Source of the DNA: ZC4RG35 sp041747855
GTDB lineage: Bacteria; Actinomycetota; Acidimicrobiia; Spongiisociales; ZC4RG35
Direction of reading: 5' to 3'
DNA length: 64,000 bases
Assembly (NCBI GenBank): GCA_041747855.1
Contig: JBGTEJ010000017.1
Span: forward strand, 9,757 to 73,756
Shown: positions 1 through 7,897 of the stretch, in pieces
How the letters are laid out: each line of letters starts with the position of its first letter
How positions within the stretch are numbered: position 1 is the first letter of the stretch
Notes under the pieces: generated by a model
What the model was told of the DNA's origin: nothing
The model's input: the letters and a program-made list of their open reading frames with translations, nothing else
Databases searched by the model: none
Translations under genes and position numbers: made by a program

Positions 1-849
1 AGCGACACCGAACTGCTCACGAGATTCGCCTGGTGGTATGTCCCACATCGGGATCCACGGATCGTTCGGAGGAACATTGTGATCGCCGCCGGGAACAGCC
101 GAGAAGTCGGAGTGGAAGAAGAGATTCTCCCTTACCTCGACCACCGATCGGGCCTCCTCAGGGGCCATTCCGCCTGGGCCCTGGCCACCGCGGCGGGCGA
201 AAGGTCAGCGCCCTACCTCGTGGACCGACTCGAATTGGAGACAGACCAAACCGTCAGGCTGGAACTCCTCCTCGCCCTGCAGATGGTCGAGGACCCCCAG
301 GCTCATGCCGAATTCTTGGTCCATGACGAGAAGGCCCGGACCGGGGACCCGTATCCTGCGGGTGTGTCTGGCAAGCGAGAACCGGTCACCACCGCGATCC
401 GGGCCATCAGGAACGCGGGTATCGACTATGAGCCTTTCCTGTTCGACTATGACCGTTATCCCGGTGCGATCGGGGCGGCCCAGGCATTGGGAATCGACCC
501 CCACCTGACGGTCAAGACGATCGTGTTCGAAGCCTCCGATGGCCAGGGTGTGATCGCTCTGATGAATGGCGACTATGAGGTGTCGACCAAGGCTTTGGCC
601 CGGCACCTCGGGGTGAAGACCGTCAAGCCGGCGACCGCAGACCGGGCCCGACGTTGGACCGGCTACGAGTTCGGAGGCACATCGCCGTTCGGGACCAGAG
701 AGACCCTTCGACTGGTTGCCCACACTGAGATCCCGACGATCGAAACGATCTACCTCAACGCAGGCAGTAGGGGATTCCTGGTGGCTATAAACCCCGGGGA
801 TATGATCCGGGTCCTGGAACCGGCGATCGTCGACCTTGCAGTCCGATGA
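1..849 (+). CDS. QueG-like C-terminus fused to YbaK/EbsC-type deacylase domain (5' end outside window)
   Basis: The frame is open from base 1, so the N-terminus lies outside the window. The first visible residues (TELLTRFAWWYVPHRDPR, then a RRN..IAAGN stretch) resemble the C-terminal HEAT-like part of epoxyqueuosine reductase QueG, including a RGHSAWAL repeat. Without a stop, the frame continues into about 160 residues resembling the YbaK/EbsC/ProX fold, which deacylates mischarged tRNA such as Cys-tRNA(Pro). That part starts near KREPVTTAIRAIRNAGI and has the VKTIVF segment. A GTG at 364 could start a free-standing 161-residue YbaK protein, but no stop separates it from the QueG part and no clear ribosome site precedes it. 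I read it as a natural fusion. A lost stop codon or an assembly error are alternatives. Confidence 0.7.
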   Translation, partial: SDTELLTRFAWWYVPHRDPRIVRRNIVIAAGNSREVGVEEEILPYLDHRSGLLRGHSAWALATAAGERSAPYLVDRLELETDQTVRLELLLALQMVEDPQAHAEFLVHDEKARTGDPYPAGVSGKREPVTTAIRAIRNAGIDYEPFLFDYDRYPGAIGAAQALGIDPHLTVKTIVFEASDGQGVIALMNGDYEVSTKALARHLGVKTVKPATADRARRWTGYEFGGTSPFGTRETLRLVAHTEIPTIETIYLNAGSRGFLVAINPGDMIRVLEPAIVDLAVR

Positions 850-1286
850 ATTACCGCGACTACGACACCCGACTATCCGCATATGCGATTGTGGTGGACG
901 AACAGGATCGCGCCCTTCTGGCCCTCTGGAATGAAGGATCCCAGCACCAGTGGACTGTTCCCGGCGGTGGTGCCGAAGCCGAAGAGACACCCGAGGAGGC
1001 GGCGGTTCGGGAACTCCGCGAGGAGACCGGGTATCAGGTGGATCTTCGCCGTCTGCTCGGTGTCCACACCTTCTTCGTCCCCCCGGAGCGCCGGCTATCC
1101 AACGCCGACCGGGGCCTCAAGGTCATCCAGGTCGTCTACGACGCCGAGATAACCGGCGGCGAACTGACCAATGAGGTGGACGGGTCTACCGATGAGGCAC
1201 GGTGGATTCCCGTGGTCGAAATCCCCTCGCTCCCACACGTCAATCTGGTCGACGTGGCGATTTCCATGTGGCAGGCGACCCGGTAA
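846..1286 (+). CDS. NUDIX hydrolase
   Basis: A 146-residue protein whose start overlaps the previous stop as ATGA, so the two genes are probably co-translated. It has a full NUDIX box: GGG near residue 41, then a glutamate-rich stretch ending RELREETGY. This is the Mg-binding helix of enzymes that hydrolyse nucleoside diphosphates linked to another group. The length matches a single-domain NUDIX enzyme with no extra module. The substrate cannot be read from sequence. Possibilities are 8-oxo-dGTP-type house-cleaning or nucleotide-sugar turnover. Confidence 0.9.
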   Translation: MNYRDYDTRLSAYAIVVDEQDRALLALWNEGSQHQWTVPGGGAEAEETPEEAAVRELREETGYQVDLRRLLGVHTFFVPPERRLSNADRGLKVIQVVYDAEITGGELTNEVDGSTDEARWIPVVEIPSLPHVNLVDVAISMWQATR

Positions 1287-1340
1287 CCGAACGCCCCGCA
1301 CAAGTGAGGCGCCCGCCTTTTCTCGACTCGAGGCGAGTGA

Positions 1341-1483
1341 CGGGCCGCACAAGTGCGGCGCCCCCCTCGACCTCGCTTCCGCTTCGGTCGCGCTTCTTGT
1401 GTCACCCCATGAAATGGGGGGACCGCACGGCCCGGAAGGGCCGAGCGAGGGGGGTGTTCGTGCGAAGCACGGACTCGTCCCTC
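1341..1483. repeat. Left copy of mosaic hairpin repeat flanking the DUF559 gene
   Basis: Part of a 243-nt non-coding stretch between the NUDIX and DUF559 genes. It matches the right-hand copy at 1936-2075 in modules. A hairpin (GCCGCACAAGTGCGGC) is followed by 35 nt (1356-1390) identical to 1953-1987. Next is a hairpin module (1395-1424) present in inverted orientation on the right. Last are 30 nt (1451-1480) identical to 2041-2070. No coding potential was seen. The arrangement looks like the border of a mobile or recombining unit. Confidence 0.75.
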
Positions 1484-1529
1484 ACATAGTCCAGGGATCT
1501 GTCCCACCCAGCCAAGATGATCTGGACCC

Positions 1530-1919
1530 ATGAGGGACGGAGAGCGTCAGTACTACGCCCGCAGGAACCGTCAGAGGATGCCTGACGGCGAGCGGATCTT
1601 GTGGTGGTACCTGCGTGGTGGGCGGATGGGAGCCGCCTTCCGGAGGCAGCACGTCGTGGGGTCCCACATCCTCGACTTTGCCGCCCTGTCGATCAAGCTG
1701 AACATTGAGATCGACGGTCAACAACACATCGAGAGCTCCAGGGATGGGCGCCGCGACGGACATCTGGTGCAGCGTGGCTGGACGGTGCTTCGATTCACCA
1801 ACTACGACATGGCTCACGAACTGGAAGGCGTACTTCGGGTCGTCGAAGAAACGATCGAGGACCTGAAAGCCGGGCAGCGGAAGCCGGGGATCTGGGTATC
1901 ACGCAAGTGGGGCGATTGA
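1530..1919 (+). CDS. DUF559 (Vsr/restriction-endonuclease-like fold) protein
   Basis: A 129-residue protein with the hallmarks of DUF559, a PD-(D/E)xK-related family near very-short-patch-repair nucleases. It has an N-terminal Arg-rich helix, the ERILWWYLRGGRMGAAFRRQ core, a LDF..L strand, then IEIDGQQH and a terminal WTVLRFTNYD strand. The acidic IEIDGQQH segment is the likely metal site. The gene stands alone between two copies of a complex repeat, so it may belong to a mobile unit or have spread by repeat recombination. No methylase partner is adjacent. Biochemical function of the family is poorly known. Confidence 0.8.
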   Translation: MRDGERQYYARRNRQRMPDGERILWWYLRGGRMGAAFRRQHVVGSHILDFAALSIKLNIEIDGQQHIESSRDGRRDGHLVQRGWTVLRFTNYDMAHELEGVLRVVEETIEDLKAGQRKPGIWVSRKWGD

Positions 1920-1935
1920 GGACCAGAGGTGAGAA

Positions 1936-2075
1936 AAGGGCCGGACTTCGTCCGGCGCCCCCCTCGACCTCGCTTCCGCTTCGGTCGGTCCCCCCGTAAA
2001 CGGGGGGACACAAGAAAGAGGTCGTCTCCTCGAACGAACGGGGGTGTTCGTGCGAAGCACGGACTCGTCCCACAC
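1936..2075. repeat. Right copy of mosaic hairpin repeat flanking the DUF559 gene
   Basis: It occupies most of the 180-nt gap between the DUF559 gene and the end of whiG. It contains the GGACTTCGTCC hairpin, the 35-nt block shared with the left copy (1953-1987), a CCCCCCGTAAACGGGGGG hairpin inside a module inverted relative to the left copy (about 1986-2015), and the 30-nt shared end block (2041-2070). The G/C hairpins may also end transcription of the convergent genes. Confidence 0.75.
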
Positions 2076-2099
2076 ATCGTGTTCAGGTGGGTGACGGGC

Positions 2100-2879
2100 T
2101 CAACCCCAGGCGGGGTCCCCCAGCCGGTTGCGGAGAGACATCATGGTTTTGGCGTGTATCTGGCACACCCGAGACTCGGTGACGCCGAGCACATCTCCGA
2201 TCTCGGCCAGAGTCATACCCTCGTAGTAGTACAGAGTCACCACGAGCCGTTCTCGATTGGGCAGACGGTTGATCGCGTCCACCAAGCCCCGCCGGGTCTC
2301 CTCAGCCTGGAAGGCGCTCTCGGGTGAGACGCCAGTGGCATCGGCGAGCATCTCGCCCATCGAGGTCTGCGACTCACCTGAGACGAACTCGTCGAGTGCG
2401 GCCATCCCGGACCGGCCGATCTCGGCGAGCGCACCATGGAGATCGTCGAGGTCCATGTCGATGTGTTTGGCCAACTCCTCTTCGGTGGGATTGCGTTGGA
2501 ACTTGTGCTCCAGCTCGGTGATTCCGTTCTCGATGAGACGGGCCCTGGACCTGACGGAACGCGGAACCCAGTCGAGGGCGCGAAGCTCGTCGAGGATGGC
2601 CCCTTTGATCCGGTTGATGGCGTAGGTCTCGAACTTGAACCCGCGTTCGGGTTCGAACCGGTCGATGGCATCGATGAGACCGAACAGGCCGTAGCTGGCC
2701 AGGTCACCCTGATCGACCGATCGGGGTAGCCCCGCACCGACCCTGCCCGCCACGTATTTCACCAGTGGTGAGTAGTGGATGATCAGCCTCTCACGGATCG
2801 AAGGATCCGCATTCGCCTTGAAGGTCTCCCACAGAGCGTCGATCTGAGTTTTGTCAGGCTCGTGGGTGGCTGCGTTCAT
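2100..2879 (-). CDS. whiG: FliA/WhiG-type RNA polymerase sigma factor
   Basis: A 259-residue group 3 sigma-70 factor. Region 2 (LVKYVAGRVGAGLP..DLASYGLFGLIDAIDRFEP) binds core enzyme and the -10 element. Region 3 follows, and region 4 has the C-terminal HTH (MTLAEIGDVLGVTESRVCQ). It matches the WhiG/FliA class, which controls developmental or motility genes in actinobacteria. The ATG at 2879 lies inside the 3' end of xerC (26-nt overlap), implying translational coupling. The xerC-whiG order is conserved in actinobacteria. No flagellar genes are in the window, so the regulon is unknown. Confidence 0.92.
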   Translation of the reverse strand: MNAATHEPDKTQIDALWETFKANADPSIRERLIIHYSPLVKYVAGRVGAGLPRSVDQGDLASYGLFGLIDAIDRFEPERGFKFETYAINRIKGAILDELRALDWVPRSVRSRARLIENGITELEHKFQRNPTEEELAKHIDMDLDDLHGALAEIGRSGMAALDEFVSGESQTSMGEMLADATGVSPESAFQAEETRRGLVDAINRLPNRERLVVTLYYYEGMTLAEIGDVLGVTESRVCQIHAKTMMSLRNRLGDPAWG

Positions 2880-3741
2880 ACGTCTCTTTCAGATGTCGCC
2901 GGGACACTGCAGTGTATATCTGGGTGGTCGCCAGGTCGGTATGGCCCAAGAGGTCTTGAACAGAACGCAGGTCGGCACCACCCTCCAGCAGGTGGGTGGC
3001 GAAGCTGTGTCGGAGCGCATGGGGGAAGGTGGCGGCATGCTTGCTGACAGCCCTGCGGACCCCGCGTTGGTCGAGTGGGCCCCCGCGGACCCCCACCCAG
3101 AGAGCGTTTCCGGCGGTTGGCCCGGCCAGATCGGGCCGTCCCCTGTCCAGATACTCACGGAGGGCTCTTTTCGCCGCCCCTCCAACCGGTACCACTCTGG
3201 TCTTGCCGCCCTTGCCGAGCACGGTGAAGGTGTCGCGACCGACATCACCGACCTGCAGCGAGATGAGTTCGGAGACTCGCATCCCGGTCGCATACAGGGT
3301 TTCCAGCAGGGCACGGTCCCGAAGACCTTCGCTGTCGCTGGTATCGATCTCTTCGAGGGCTTTCGCCACGGCGCGGGTCGGGAGAGCATGAGGGAGGGGT
3401 CTTTCGAGTTTGGCCCGTTTCACCCCATCGAAGGGATTGACTCCCCACAGACCACGCTTCACCCCATCGGAGTAGAACACCCGCACCGCGGACGCCTTAC
3501 GTGAGATCGATCGTCGGGTGTACCCCCTGGTGTCGAGGAAGGCGAGATAGCGACGGGCAATCGTCCGATCGACCTGTGACACCGATCCGGCGCCGTAGCG
3601 TTCGCAGAAATCGAAGAACTGGGCGAGATCCCGCCGATACGCCGACACCGTATGTGGTGACAACCGACGTTGATCGGAGAGCCGGCTCAGATAGCGGTCG
3701 ACCTCGTTTTCGGCCCATTCGGGGAGTTCGGGTATTCCCAC
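2854..3741 (-). CDS. xerC: Tyrosine recombinase XerC/XerD
   Basis: A 295-residue site-specific recombinase with an N-terminal SAM-like core-binding domain (residues 1-110) and a C-terminal catalytic domain. The catalytic set is visible: R155 in MRVSEL, K180 in GKGGKTR, H241 and R244 in HALRHSFATH, H267 in LLGHTDL and nucleophile Y276. Its role is resolving chromosome dimers at dif. It starts with GTG, 18 nt after the dehydratase gene, and overlaps whiG. Position beside dprA/comM and whiG marks it as the housekeeping enzyme rather than an island integrase. Confidence 0.9.
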   Translation of the reverse strand: MGIPELPEWAENEVDRYLSRLSDQRRLSPHTVSAYRRDLAQFFDFCERYGAGSVSQVDRTIARRYLAFLDTRGYTRRSISRKASAVRVFYSDGVKRGLWGVNPFDGVKRAKLERPLPHALPTRAVAKALEEIDTSDSEGLRDRALLETLYATGMRVSELISLQVGDVGRDTFTVLGKGGKTRVVPVGGAAKRALREYLDRGRPDLAGPTAGNALWVGVRGGPLDQRGVRRAVSKHAATFPHALRHSFATHLLEGGADLRSVQDLLGHTDLATTQIYTAVSRRHLKETYERSHPRA

Positions 3742-3759
3742 CCGGATGATCGTATTGCC

Positions 3760-4761
3760 TCAACGCCCCCAGGCGGTGGTCTCTTCGACCGGGGCTCTTC
3801 CGAGTAGGGGCTGCCACCACGTCGAATTGGCTGCGTACCAGTCGATCGTCTCGGCGACACCGGTCTCCCAATCGATGGCTGGGGACCATCCCAACTCGTT
3901 CCGAATCTTCAACCAGTCGAGGACATAACGTCGATCGTGTCCCGGGCGATCGGGGACGATGGTTTTCAACGAGTCGGGCTTGCCGAGTTGGGTGAGCACG
4001 GTGTCTGCGATCTCTTCGATGCTCTTCTCCACCCCGGTCCCGACGTGGTAGGTCTCCCCGACTCTCCCCTCACGTAGGACCAGGTCGATGGCCGAACAAT
4101 GATCGAGGACGTGGATCCACTCCCTCTTGTTGCCGGTCGACTGATACATGGGCAACGGCTGGTCTTGCAGGGCGCGGGTGGTGAAGAACGGAAGGACCTT
4201 CTCCGGGAACTGATGGGTGCCGTAGTTGTTGGCGCAATTGGTGAGACTGATCGGCAGGTCCCAGGTTTCGTAGTAAGACCTGACGACATGGTCGCCACCC
4301 GCCTTGGAGGCGTTGTATGGGGTGCGCGGCCGGTAGGGGGAGTCCTCGTTGAACTTCTCTGTCGTCTCGAGATCGAGGTCGCCATAGACCTCACAGGTCG
4401 AGACATGGTGGAAACGTCTGACTCCGACCCTGCGGGCTGCCTCACAGAGACCCTGGGTGCCGACCACGTTGGTCCTGAAGAACACACCGGGGTCGACGAT
4501 GGCGTAGCTGTTGTGGGACTCCGCGGCGAAGTTCACCACCACTTCGATGGCGTGCTTCTCGAGGAGCGAACTGACGAGGTCGACATCTCCGATGTCACCA
4601 CGCACAAACGTGATGTCTTCGATGTCGTCAAGGTTCTCCTTCACCCCCGCATAGGTGAGCAGGTCGTATGCAACGAGCACACTGTCCGGGTACTGGCCTC
4701 GCCAGTAACGACAGAAGTTGGATCCGATGAACCCGGCCGCCCCCGCCACCAGGGTGTTCAA
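3760..4761 (-). CDS. NAD-dependent nucleotide-sugar dehydratase, RmlB-like
   Basis: A 333-residue extended SDR. The Rossmann motif GAAGFIGS is at residues 7-14 and the YxxxK pair is Y149/K153. RmlB enzymes (dTDP-glucose 4,6-dehydratase) carry a T-D-E triad in STDEVYG. Here the segment reads STCEVYG (T122, C123, E124), so the catalytic Asp is Cys. Conserved NCANNYG and REWIHV.DH substrate-binding segments are present. Substitution at the acid position suggests a related but possibly different nucleotide-sugar reaction or substrate. No other dTDP-rhamnose genes are adjacent, so I give no symbol. Confidence 0.8.
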   Translation of the reverse strand: MNTLVAGAAGFIGSNFCRYWRGQYPDSVLVAYDLLTYAGVKENLDDIEDITFVRGDIGDVDLVSSLLEKHAIEVVVNFAAESHNSYAIVDPGVFFRTNVVGTQGLCEAARRVGVRRFHHVSTCEVYGDLDLETTEKFNEDSPYRPRTPYNASKAGGDHVVRSYYETWDLPISLTNCANNYGTHQFPEKVLPFFTTRALQDQPLPMYQSTGNKREWIHVLDHCSAIDLVLREGRVGETYHVGTGVEKSIEEIADTVLTQLGKPDSLKTIVPDRPGHDRRYVLDWLKIRNELGWSPAIDWETGVAETIDWYAANSTWWQPLLGRAPVEETTAWGR

Positions 4762-4841
4762 GTCTCGATCTCCACGGGATAGAGATTAGGAGGGGTCGGC
4801 CCAGTTGGGGTAAACCTGCGGCGAGGGCCAGGCGGCTGTGA

Positions 4842-5327
4842 CTACGGTAACCGCGAGTCCAGGGTGTAGGTAACCCCGTCGAGGATGGGCCAACGACCAC
4901 TACAAGGGTCGCCCTCGCTGGTGAGGGTGAATGTCAGGGATTCCCCATCGAGAGCCCATGTGTAGAACCCTTCGCCGACGCACAGCGAACTGTTGAAGAA
5001 GCGTATCTCGCTCGCCTCCACCGAGATCTGGCCGCTGCCAGTGTTGGTTCCACGTCTGATGCCATAGCCGGTTGGGTATAGGGTCAGGAAGACAATGTCA
5101 ACCCCTGAGATCTCGGTCTTCCAAGTTCCCCGCAGCTCTGACGGTGCGGCGTCCGCGCGCAAAGTAGTCGTTGTCGGTGGCTGCGTGGTGGTCGACGAAG
5201 CGGTTGTCGACGTAGTCGATGAAGCGGTGGTCGAGGTGGTGGTCGACGAAGCGGGGGAGCTCTCGGGGGCGCACGATCCGACGAGAAGCGTCAGGATGAG
5301 CAGAGCCGCCAGAGGGACAGTTCTCAT
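4842..5327 (-). CDS. Small secreted lipoprotein, function unknown
   Basis: I start the gene at the ATG at 5327, not at an upstream in-frame start, because the protein then begins with a lipoprotein signal (MRTVPLAALLILTLLVGSC, lipobox VGSC). A Ser/Thr-rich tether of about 40 residues follows the cysteine. Then comes a compact domain of about 100 residues with two Cys, probably an all-beta lipocalin-like or DUF-type fold (ELRGTWKTEISG start). A TACACT hexamer lies 7 nt upstream of the ATG, which suggests leaderless transcription. I do not recognise the globular part. Confidence 0.75.
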   Translation of the reverse strand: MRTVPLAALLILTLLVGSCAPESSPASSTTTSTTASSTTSTTASSTTTQPPTTTTLRADAAPSELRGTWKTEISGVDIVFLTLYPTGYGIRRGTNTGSGQISVEASEIRFFNSSLCVGEGFYTWALDGESLTFTLTSEGDPCSGRWPILDGVTYTLDSRLP

Positions 5328-5334
5328 GTGAGTC

Positions 5335-5340
5335 AGTGTA
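5335..5340 (-). promoter_or_regulatory. Candidate -10 element (TACACT) for leaderless lipoprotein mRNA
   Basis: Read on the minus strand, TACACT ends 7 nt before the ATG at 5327. The TAnnnT spacing is the one typical of leaderless actinobacterial transcripts whose start site is the A of ATG. There is no recognisable Shine-Dalgarno sequence in the gap. No clear -35 was identified. Confidence 0.45.
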
Positions 5341-5506
5341 TAGGTTACAGCTAGGGCATTGCGGGAAGATCCCTCCAAGCTCGACTCACAGCCGGACCAC
5401 CTCCGGCACCCCAAGTTTGGCCACCCAGTCCGGTCGGAGTACGCGATACGGCGTACGGAGTAAGGCACAAGACGCCGGAACGCCGAACTCTAAATTTCAT
5501 CGCGCC

Positions 5507-6325
5507 CTAGTTTGGGAAGACCATCCCGCCTTCCTTGCGGGCCTCCCCACGAATCTCCATCAGACCGACCCGTATCAAGGCCTCCCTTGCGGATACCCCC
5601 CACAGGTCGGGGAGGTCCTCGACGGGAACACCTGAGATCGGGAGCGGCGACCCGACCGCCGGGGGTGTCGTTTGGGGCGGGCCGATGATAAGGCCCAGTT
5701 CGTCGATCAGATCGGCGGGGCCGAGGACCGGATGGGCCCCATCTTTGAGCAGACGATTGCATCCCGCGGACGCAGCGCGGTCGACGTCTCCGGGGACCAC
5801 GAAGACAGGTCGGCCGATTTCTGCAGCGAGACGGGCGGTGATCAGGGCGCCACCTTGCTCGGCCGCCTCGACCACCACGACTGCCACCGACATCGCGGCG
5901 ATCAGCCTGTTCCGGGCCGGGAACCTCCAACGATCGGGTGGGGTGCCCGGCGGATACTCAGAGACGATCGCTCCACCCTCACGGACGATCGTGTCGTACA
6001 ACTCACGGTGCTGGGCCGGATAACAGACATCGACGCCGGAGCCGAGGACGGCCACGGCATGGCCTCTCGAGGTGAGACACCCCTGGTGGGCGTGTCCATC
6101 GATGCCCCGCGCCAGTCCGCTGACCGTGGTCCACCCGGCGTTTGCGATCGCCGAGCCGAAAGCGTTGGCCAGACCGGTCCCGTATCTGGTGCACCGTCGG
6201 GTCCCCACCACCGCCACCCCGGACGCCTGACGCAGATGTCCTATCACATGGACTGGTGGCGGGTCCTCGAGATCGCGGAGACCAACCGGGTATCCGTCGT
6301 CGTCGGGATCGATGAGTATCACCAC
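5507..6325 (-). CDS. dprA: DNA processing protein DprA/Smf
   Basis: A 272-residue protein with the DprA Rossmann-like fold: VVGTRRCTRYG, VSGLARGIDGHAH, AVLGSGVDVCYP, SEYPPG and the FPARNRLIAAMS loop. DprA loads RecA onto incoming single-stranded DNA during transformation. It lacks the usual N-terminal SAM-type domain, so the protein is short. The C-terminal tail is a probable winged-helix remnant. Its GTG start overlaps the comM stop by 7 nt, so the pair is co-expressed, as is usual in actinobacteria. Confidence 0.92.
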   Translation of the reverse strand: MVILIDPDDDGYPVGLRDLEDPPPVHVIGHLRQASGVAVVGTRRCTRYGTGLANAFGSAIANAGWTTVSGLARGIDGHAHQGCLTSRGHAVAVLGSGVDVCYPAQHRELYDTIVREGGAIVSEYPPGTPPDRWRFPARNRLIAAMSVAVVVVEAAEQGGALITARLAAEIGRPVFVVPGDVDRAASAGCNRLLKDGAHPVLGPADLIDELGLIIGPPQTTPPAVGSPLPISGVPVEDLPDLWGVSAREALIRVGLMEIRGEARKEGGMVFPN

Positions 6326-7755
6326 TCGGTCCTCAGCGCCAATGCCTCGGCGACGTGCTCCTCATCCGCCGTCGGATCCAGGGCGAGATTGGCGATGGTC
6401 CGGGCCAGCCTGGCCAGTCGGGTCGCCCCCCGGGCAGTCAGCAGCCCCACTTCGACCGACCTGGTGACCATGGCGAGCGCTCCGGAGTTGAGTTGACCGG
6501 TGGACTCGGACCTGGCGAACGCCACAGCCGCCGCAACCCGATCACGGACCGTCTGCGAGCTCTCCCCCTCGAGTCCCCCGACCTTCATCGTCTCCACTCT
6601 CCCTACTTTGACGACCAGGTCGATCCTGTCCAGGAGTGGCCCGGAGATCCTCTGGCGGTAGCGAGCTATCTCGGTGGGCCGGCATTCACAGGGCCGACGG
6701 GAGTCTCCGTGGTACCCGCAGGGGCAGGGGTTGGTGGCACCGATCATGTGGAAATCCGACGGGAATCGGACGGTCACGCCCTTCCGGGCGATGGTGACGA
6801 AGCCGTCCTCCAGGGGTTGGCGGAGGGTGTCGAGGTGGGCTCGCGGGAACTCGGCCAACTCGTCGAGAAAGAGCACACCCCGATGGGCAAGAGATGCTTC
6901 ACCGGGGACCGGGAGACCGGACCCCCCTCCAACCAGCGCGGGTCGGGTGGCGGTGTGGTGTGGGGAACGAAACGGCGGGACGGTGACTATCCCCCTGCGG
7001 AGCCCGGCCGCACTGTGGATGAGGGCGACCTCCACCGCCTCGGAGTCGCTGAGTGGGGGAAGGACCCCGGGAAGTCTTCGCGCCAGCATGGTCTTGCCAC
7101 CACCGGGAGGACCATGCATCAGGAGATGATGACCACCGGCGGCGGCGATCTCGAGGGCGCGTTTGGCAGTCGCCTGACCCTGGACGTCGGCAAGATCGGG
7201 CTCTGACACCCCCTCTTCCCGGACCTCCGGGTCGGTGGGTGAACGACTGTCCTCCCCACCCCTGAGCAGTTCAACGGCATCAGCGAGACTGGTCACCCCG
7301 AAGACCCTGGAACCGGGAACCACTGCAGCCTGGGATGCCACGCCACTCGCCACCAAACATGGCGAGCCGGTCCGGGCCGAGAGGACGGCGGCACCGAGAC
7401 TGGCGAGACCGGCCCTCACCGAACCGTCCAGCGCCAGCTCGCCGACCACCACGGCCCTGGCTGGTCGGGGAATCTCACGGGCGGCGGCGAGTACGCCTAA
7501 GGCGATGGGCAAGTCAAAGTCAGTGCCCGCCTTGGGGAGGTCTGCAGGAGCGAGGTTGACCGTCACGGTCCGGTTGGGGAACCTGATCCCACTCGAGGTG
7601 ATGGCGGCACGCACCCGGTCCTTGGCTTCCCGGACGGCGGTATCGGGAAGCCCGCTCAGTTTGAACAGATCCTTTTGAGCACCAAGGTGCACCTGGACCT
7701 CGACTGGTCTGACCTCTCCCCCGACCAACGCCACCGAAGTGGTCGCGGCATACAT
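6319..7755 (-). CDS. comM: ComM/YifB family Mg-chelatase-like AAA+ ATPase
   Basis: A 478-residue ComM. An N-terminal LonC-like fold (VALVGGEVRPVEVQVHLG..LSGLPDTAVREAKDRVRAA) precedes the AAA+ core with Walker A MHGPPGGGKTML and Walker B GVLFLDELAEF, then a Cys-bearing NPCPCGYHG insert and a C-terminal Mg-chelatase-type domain. ComM is a hexameric helicase promoting branch migration during transformation. It appears intact. The 5' part and leader are repeated at 9919-10117, 12693-12790 and 16294-16425, flanking accessory genes. In Acinetobacter, comM is a known target of resistance islands. Confidence 0.93.
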   Translation of the reverse strand: MYAATTSVALVGGEVRPVEVQVHLGAQKDLFKLSGLPDTAVREAKDRVRAAITSSGIRFPNRTVTVNLAPADLPKAGTDFDLPIALGVLAAAREIPRPARAVVVGELALDGSVRAGLASLGAAVLSARTGSPCLVASGVASQAAVVPGSRVFGVTSLADAVELLRGGEDSRSPTDPEVREEGVSEPDLADVQGQATAKRALEIAAAGGHHLLMHGPPGGGKTMLARRLPGVLPPLSDSEAVEVALIHSAAGLRRGIVTVPPFRSPHHTATRPALVGGGSGLPVPGEASLAHRGVLFLDELAEFPRAHLDTLRQPLEDGFVTIARKGVTVRFPSDFHMIGATNPCPCGYHGDSRRPCECRPTEIARYRQRISGPLLDRIDLVVKVGRVETMKVGGLEGESSQTVRDRVAAAVAFARSESTGQLNSGALAMVTRSVEVGLLTARGATRLARLARTIANLALDPTADEEHVAEALALRTEW

Positions 7756-7875
7756 GCCCCGAACATATGGGCGGCGGGTCTCGGTTTCTAGGGGGTCGAG
7801 ACTCGGGGTAGAGCGGCTACTCCGCCGGTGATTTGCCCCGGTGCCGGCTTTGGGGAGGTCTGCCGGGGCCAGGTT
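7756..7875. repeat. comM leader, protease-gene tail copy and comM internal fragment
   Basis: Read on the minus strand from right to left: 7875-7841 repeats comM codons for NLAPADLPKAGT (30 of 35 nt identical to 7557-7523). It is joined directly to 7840-7817, a copy of the last codons of the large metalloprotease-like gene (RGKSPAE-stop; RGKPPAE at 12761). Then comes the comM leader 7816-7756, which is also found at 12693-12760. The junction at 7840/7841 is the scar of a tandem duplication of the leader plus comM 5' end. Confidence 0.8.
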
Positions 7876-7897
7876 TCGGCTAAGTAAACCCCTTACA

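Noticed and set aside
2854..3741. XerC as the integrase responsible for the comM-region insertions
   Set aside because: Its conserved position before whiG and after dprA, and its ordinary sequence, mark it as the housekeeping dimer-resolution enzyme. It is also outside the island borders.
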